From Mycobacterium colombiense CECT 3035 (lineage in GTDB: Bacteria > Actinomycetota > Actinomycetes > Mycobacteriales > Mycobacteriaceae): a stretch of 64,000 nt of DNA. Positions 60,187 to 64,000 of the stretch are shown piece by piece; positions within the stretch are counted from its first letter, which is position 1; every line of letters starts with the position of its first letter. The stretch is from contig NZ_CP020821.1 in the NCBI RefSeq assembly GCF_002105755.1, positions 5,332,001 to 5,396,000 of the forward strand, given 5' to 3'. The notes beneath the pieces are model-generated. The model was not told the DNA's origin. It was given only the letters and a program-made list of their open reading frames with translations, and searched no databases. Position numbers and translations under genes: made by a program.

Positions 60187-60813
60187 ATGACCACGACGGA
60201 TCCCGCCGATCTCACTGCCCGCGCCCGTATTAGGCATGCAGCGCTGCGCGAGTTCGGCGAAAAGGGATACGAAAGGGCGACGATCCGCAGCATTGCGGCG
60301 GCGGCAGGGGTGTCGTCCGGGCTGCTGCGGCACCACTTCGGTTCCAAGCAGGAGCTTCGTCAAGCGTGCGACGACTACCTCGTCAAAACCATGCGCGACC
60401 TGAACGCCCAGGTGCGCGACAACGCCAAACGCGGTGACGTGCACTACGTTTCAGCCCGTATTCCTCTTGGGCAATACCAGGACTACATCACCCGCGCCCT
60501 GGTCGAGGGCGGCGCCGGTGAGCTGTTCGACGCACTGGTGTCGATGACCGAGGAATGGCTTGCCTCGGCCGATGAACATCGTGCCGAGCCCGCCGATGTC
60601 GACGCCAAGTCGCGTGCCACGCTCATCACCGCAATGGCTCTTGCGGTGCCGTTGCTCCGCGATCACATATCGCGGGGCTTGGGCGTGGACGTCAACACCG
60701 CGGAGGGCGATCTGCGGGTCGCGGCCACCTTGGTCGACATCTATTCAAATCCGCTGTTGACGCCCGAACAGGCCAAGTCTGCGCGCGACGACCTCGCGCG
60801 CAGAACTGGGTAG
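60187..60813 (+). CDS. TetR-family regulator
   Basis: A 208-residue TetR repressor. The DNA-binding region (about 10-60) is ARIRHAALREFGEKGYERATIRSIAAAAGVSSGLLRHHFGSKQEL. The C-terminal part (VEGGAGELFDALVSMTEEWLAS) forms the ligand pocket. Start ATG 60187; GTG 60181 is an alternative two codons upstream. Divergent from the methyltransferase with an operator-like inverted repeat between them. It ends 26 bp before nuoN on the other strand. In M. tuberculosis this place holds different genes (PPE, another TetR and a dioxygenase), so this pair is specific to this lineage. Confidence 0.92.
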   Translation: MTTTDPADLTARARIRHAALREFGEKGYERATIRSIAAAAGVSSGLLRHHFGSKQELRQACDDYLVKTMRDLNAQVRDNAKRGDVHYVSARIPLGQYQDYITRALVEGGAGELFDALVSMTEEWLASADEHRAEPADVDAKSRATLITAMALAVPLLRDHISRGLGVDVNTAEGDLRVAATLVDIYSNPLLTPEQAKSARDDLARRTG

Positions 60814-60838
60814 CAGGCGAGCACTTGCAGCCGCCGCG

Positions 60839-62428
60839 TCAGTGCAGCAGCTGGGCGGCCTGGTCGGCGAGGTCGAGCAGCGGCTGCGGGAAGATGCCGA
60901 GCACGACGGTGACCGCGGCGCACAGCGCGATGGCGGCCTTGCTCAAAATGCCCGGCGCCACCACGTGCGGGGTGTCCTCGGTCGCTTCGGTGAAGAACAT
61001 CGACACGATCACCCGCACGTAGAAGTACGCGGCGACCCCGCTGGCGACCACACCGACGATCACCAGCGGCGCGGCCCCGCCCTGGGCGGCGGCCTTGAAG
61101 ACGGCGAGCTTGCTGACGAAGCCACTGGTCAGGGGGATGCCGGCGAACGCCAACAAGAACATCGAAAACATCACGCCCACAATGGGTGAGCGCTGACCCA
61201 GGCCCGCCCAGTGCGCCAGCGTGGCGTCCTCGACCCCGTCGGCGTCGCGGATCAGGCCGACGATGGCGAACGCGCCGACGGTGCTGAAGCTGTAGGCGAG
61301 CAGATAGAACAGCGTGGCGGACAGACCGGTGTGGTTGTCCGCGATGACGCCGGTGAGGATGAACCCGACGTGGGCGACCGACGAGTAGGCCAGCATGCGT
61401 TTGACGTCGGTCTGGTTCACCGCGGTGATGGTGCCGACCGCCATGGTCAGGATGGAGATGGTCCACAGCACCGGGCGCCACTGATCGTGCAGCGGCGGCA
61501 GCGCCACGTAGACAACCCGAAGCAGCGCACCGAAAGCCGCGACCTTGGTGGCCGCGGCCATGAACCCGGTGATGGGGGTGGGGGCGCCCTGGTACACGTC
61601 GGGAATCCAGGAGTGGAACGGAACGGCGCCGACCTTGAACAGTAGGCCGACCGACAGCAGCGCGACGCCGACCAGCGCCATCGAGGTGTCACCGTGTGCG
61701 GCAAGCGCATCGCGGATGCCGGTCAGCAGCAGCGTGCCGGTCGCACCGTAGAGCAGCGCGACACCGTAGAGGAAGAACGCCGACGAAAACGCGCCCAGCA
61801 GAAAGTACTTCATCGCCGCTTCCTGCGAGAGCAGGCGGCGGTGCCGGGCAAGGCCGCACATCAGGTACAGCGGTAGCGACAACACTTCCAGCGCAACGAA
61901 CATGGTCAAGAGGTCGTTGGACGCGGGGAAGACCATCATGCCGCCGACCGACAGCAGCGCCAGCGGGAACAGCTCCGTCTGGGCGGCCCCGGCCCGCTCG
62001 GCCTCGCGTTCGGCGTCGCTGTCGGGCACCGCCGATGCCTGCGGGGTGAAGGAGTCCAGGCCGCCCTTGCCGGCCGCGCCGACTCCCACGGACACCCTGC
62101 TGTCCGCCCCGGCCTGCGTGCGTTCTGCGATGAAGATGACCGCCATCACCGCGACCAGCAGCACGGTGCCCTGCAGATACAGCGTCGGGCGGTCGATGGC
62201 CATGGCGCCCAGCACCGCGACCCGGCCCGAGCTTTGGATCGAGCGGCTCACGGCGATGACCGCGACGAACGCCGCGATCAGACCGGCGAGTGAGAGCGTC
62301 ACCTGCCCGGCGTAACGAATTCGCCTGGGCAGGAACGCTTCTGCGAGGACACCCAGCACGGCGACGCCGAACACGATGAGCGTCGGGCACAGCAGGAAGT
62401 ACTGAATGCTCGGGGTAGGCAGGGTCAT
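60839..62428 (-). CDS. nuoN: NADH-quinone oxidoreductase subunit N
   Basis: A 529-residue membrane subunit of the proton-pumping complex I, with about 14 helices. The functional Glu is in MFVALEVLSLPLYLM, the Lys in SVGLLFKVGAVPFHSWIPDVYQG, and MLAYSSVAHVGFILTG is the third conserved stretch. A linker of about 30 charged residues (ASAVPDSDAEREAERAGAAQTE) after helix 3 is larger than in E. coli. Start ATG 62428 overlaps the nuoM stop (ATGA); upstream in-frame sequence belongs to antisense of nuoM and is rejected. As last gene of the nuo operon it is convergent with TetR. Confidence 0.96.
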   Translation of the reverse strand: MTLPTPSIQYFLLCPTLIVFGVAVLGVLAEAFLPRRIRYAGQVTLSLAGLIAAFVAVIAVSRSIQSSGRVAVLGAMAIDRPTLYLQGTVLLVAVMAVIFIAERTQAGADSRVSVGVGAAGKGGLDSFTPQASAVPDSDAEREAERAGAAQTELFPLALLSVGGMMVFPASNDLLTMFVALEVLSLPLYLMCGLARHRRLLSQEAAMKYFLLGAFSSAFFLYGVALLYGATGTLLLTGIRDALAAHGDTSMALVGVALLSVGLLFKVGAVPFHSWIPDVYQGAPTPITGFMAAATKVAAFGALLRVVYVALPPLHDQWRPVLWTISILTMAVGTITAVNQTDVKRMLAYSSVAHVGFILTGVIADNHTGLSATLFYLLAYSFSTVGAFAIVGLIRDADGVEDATLAHWAGLGQRSPIVGVMFSMFLLAFAGIPLTSGFVSKLAVFKAAAQGGAAPLVIVGVVASGVAAYFYVRVIVSMFFTEATEDTPHVVAPGILSKAAIALCAAVTVVLGIFPQPLLDLADQAAQLLH

Positions 62429-64000
62429 CGCGGTCCTTCGGCGGTCCGGTGCAGGTCGGCCGGTCTGGGTGTTCCCATCGGGACGGCCGGCTTGGGGTCG
62501 TGCTGGCCGATGGTGGTCATGGTGTTCTCGACGGCGGGATTGATGATGTCGAGCACGGGCCTGGGATAGATGCCGAGCACCAGCAGCAGCGCGATCAGCG
62601 GTGCGACGACGACCAATTCGCGTGCGCGCAGATCGCCGATCCTCTCGTTGCCCTTGAGCACCGGCCCGGTCATCACACGCTGGTACAGCCACAACATGTA
62701 GACCGCGGAGAGCACCAATGCGGTGACCCCGAATGCGGCGGCCAGCCAGTACCGGTTGAAAGTGCCCAGCAGCACCAGGAATTCGCTGATGAACGGCGCC
62801 AGGCCGGGCAGCGACAGGGTGGCCATCGCCGAGACCAGGAAGGTGCCGGCCAGTATCGGCGCCACCTTCTGCACGCCGCCGTAGTCGGCGATCGCCCGGC
62901 TGCCGTGCCGCGATATCAGGAATCCCGCGATCAGGAAGACCGCGGCCGTGGACAGGCCGTGGTTGAGCATGTACAGCGTCGACCCGCTCTGCCCCTGGCT
63001 GGTCATCACGAAGATGCCCAGGATGATGAACCCGAAGTGCGAGATCGAGGTGTAGGCGATCAGCCGCATGATGTCGGTCTGGCCGATGGCCACGATCGCG
63101 CCGTAGATCACCCCGATGACCGCCAGCACGACGATCAGCGGACGGAAATACGTTGAGGCGCCGGGGAACAGCTGCAGGCAATAGCGCAACATCCCGAAGG
63201 TGCCGACCTTGTCCATCACCGCCATCATCAGCACCGCGGTCGCCGGGGTGGCCTCGACGGCGGCGTCGGGCAGCCAGCGGTGAAACGGCCAGAGCGGGGC
63301 CTTGATCGCGAACGCGAACATGAAGCCCAGGAACAGGGCCTTGAACACCGCCGAGTCCGCGCCGTACCGACCCGAGGCGACGCCCGCCACGATCTCGCGG
63401 AAGTCGAAGGTGCCCGAACCGTGCTCGGAGGTCACCACGTACAGCCCGATCACCGCGGCCAGCATGATCAGACCGCCGAACAGGTTGTACAGCAAGAACT
63501 TCACCGCCGCGCGCGACCTGCCCGTTCCGCCGCCGAAGCCGCCGATCAGGAAGTACATCGGGACGAGCATGGCCTCGAAGAACACGTAGAACAGCAATAC
63601 GTCCAGGGCGATCACCGAGATCAGCACCATGGATTCGATGGCCAGCGTCAGCGCGATATAGGCCTGCACTCCGCGGCTGCGCTCACCGCCGTCGTTCCAG
63701 CCGGCCACCTGCAGCACCGGAATCAGCACCGCGGTCAGCAGCACCAGCACCACCGCGATGCCGTCGACGCCCAGGGTGTAGCCGGCGCCGAACGCCGGGA
63801 TCCACTGATGGCTTTCGACGAATTGGTATGGCGCGCCGCCGGTCTTGAACCCGAGGGTGACCACGACGGCGATCGCCAGGGTCAGCGCGCCGAAGACCAG
63901 GCCGGTCCACTTGGCGAGCTGCCGCAGCCCGGGCGGCATCAGGATGATCAGCACGGAACCGGCCAGCGGCACCAGCCACAGCACGCTCAACCATGGAACG
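62425..64000 (-). CDS. nuoM: NADH-quinone oxidoreductase subunit M, N-terminus beyond window
   Basis: The 14-helix antiporter-like subunit of complex I that takes part in proton pumping. The conserved Glu is in LLFYVFFEAMLVPMYFLIGG, the Lys in FAFAIKAPLWPFHRWLPDAAVEA, and MRLIAYTSISHFGFIILG follows. The frame stays open to the right edge and reads VPWLSVLWLVPLAG; NuoM proteins normally begin a few residues before VPWLSVLW, so the real start codon is probably just outside the window rather than the TTG at 63990. About 524 residues are present. ATGA overlap with nuoN. Confidence 0.96.
   Translation of the reverse strand, partial: VPWLSVLWLVPLAGSVLIILMPPGLRQLAKWTGLVFGALTLAIAVVVTLGFKTGGAPYQFVESHQWIPAFGAGYTLGVDGIAVVLVLLTAVLIPVLQVAGWNDGGERSRGVQAYIALTLAIESMVLISVIALDVLLFYVFFEAMLVPMYFLIGGFGGGTGRSRAAVKFLLYNLFGGLIMLAAVIGLYVVTSEHGSGTFDFREIVAGVASGRYGADSAVFKALFLGFMFAFAIKAPLWPFHRWLPDAAVEATPATAVLMMAVMDKVGTFGMLRYCLQLFPGASTYFRPLIVVLAVIGVIYGAIVAIGQTDIMRLIAYTSISHFGFIILGIFVMTSQGQSGSTLYMLNHGLSTAAVFLIAGFLISRHGSRAIADYGGVQKVAPILAGTFLVSAMATLSLPGLAPFISEFLVLLGTFNRYWLAAAFGVTALVLSAVYMLWLYQRVMTGPVLKGNERIGDLRARELVVVAPLIALLLVLGIYPRPVLDIINPAVENTMTTIGQHDPKPAVPMGTPRPADLHRTAEGPR

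Noticed and set aside
62429..63181. N-terminal extension of nuoN reading to 63181
   Set aside because: It is the nuoM region in a wrong frame; nuoN starts at 62428 with an ATGA overlap.

Overview
The window is high-GC, densely coded actinobacterial DNA and almost certainly comes from a mycobacterium. The markers are DevR/DevS (DosR/DosS) with near-identical signature residues, an 18 kDa-antigen Hsp20, a mycobacterial haemophore-like secreted protein, a 13E12-family HNH protein under a mycobacterial SOS box, UdgX, a moxR3-type operon, and nuoM/nuoN. Gene order at the right end (aofH, an Rv3169-like gene, an Rv3168-like phosphotransferase, a TetR gene, the moxR3 operon, nuo) matches, from memory, the inverted M. 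tuberculosis Rv3157-Rv3171c region. The strain is not M. tuberculosis: many accessory genes are interposed. A MAC-like or other non-tuberculous species is plausible but not proven. I saw no rRNA, tRNA, CRISPR array, IS transposase or prophage.

Layout. 1-5.9 kb: a truncated unknown gene, a membrane permease, a YiaA/B protein, a frameshifted acyltransferase and a LuxR-type two-component pair. 6-14.7 kb: a hypoxia/dormancy island with an Acg-like nitroreductase, a PNPOx-like protein, a DosR box, devR-devS, a PAS-ANTAR protein, hsp18 with a divergent MerR regulator and palindromic operators, a DUF1360 protein, an NDH-2-like flavoprotein and a GAF-ANTAR protein. 14.7-30 kb: metabolism and stress, including a Zn alcohol dehydrogenase, glgX, an SDR, an aldo-keto reductase, a 55-bp tandem repeat, a PknH-sensor-like protein, a lipoprotein, a hemerythrin, udgX, a TPP enzyme, topoisomerase IB, a haemophore-like protein, CsbD and DUF3349. 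30-33.7 kb: a tightly overlapped GT2 / acyl-CoA-dehydrogenase-like / PIG-L cassette, a nucleotidyltransferase and a small Rho-N-like protein.

33.7-40.5 kb: katE followed by the most unusual module here. It holds a receiver-less CheB with a C-terminal Cys-rich domain, a STAS+HATPase fusion overlapping it by 4 bp, a CheR-PAS-coiled-coil-PAS protein, and a second receiver-less CheB overlapping convergently. No chemoreceptor, CheA, CheW or flagellar gene is present in the window, so this looks like a non-chemotactic methylation/partner-switch signalling system. 40.7-49.7 kb: a GT4 with substituted catalytic motif, an AraC regulator, two flavin amine oxidases around an alpha/beta hydrolase, and an MFS / FMN-monooxygenase pair inserted into the otherwise conserved aofH-Rv3169-Rv3168 order. 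49.7-64 kb: the Rv3169/Rv3168-like pair, a TetR-SDR operon, the 13E12 gene, the moxR3 operon, a methyltransferase-TetR divergent pair with an operator between them, then nuoN and nuoM, the latter running off the right edge.

Functions group around low oxygen, redox and envelope stress. DevS would sense O2/NO/CO through heme and phosphorylate DevR. Nitroreductase, PNPOx-like protein and Hsp20 are typical dormancy outputs. KatE, hemerythrin, CsbD and UdgX are stress and repair functions. Start codons were chosen from ribosome-binding sites, 4-bp overlaps and family alignment from memory; no database search was possible.
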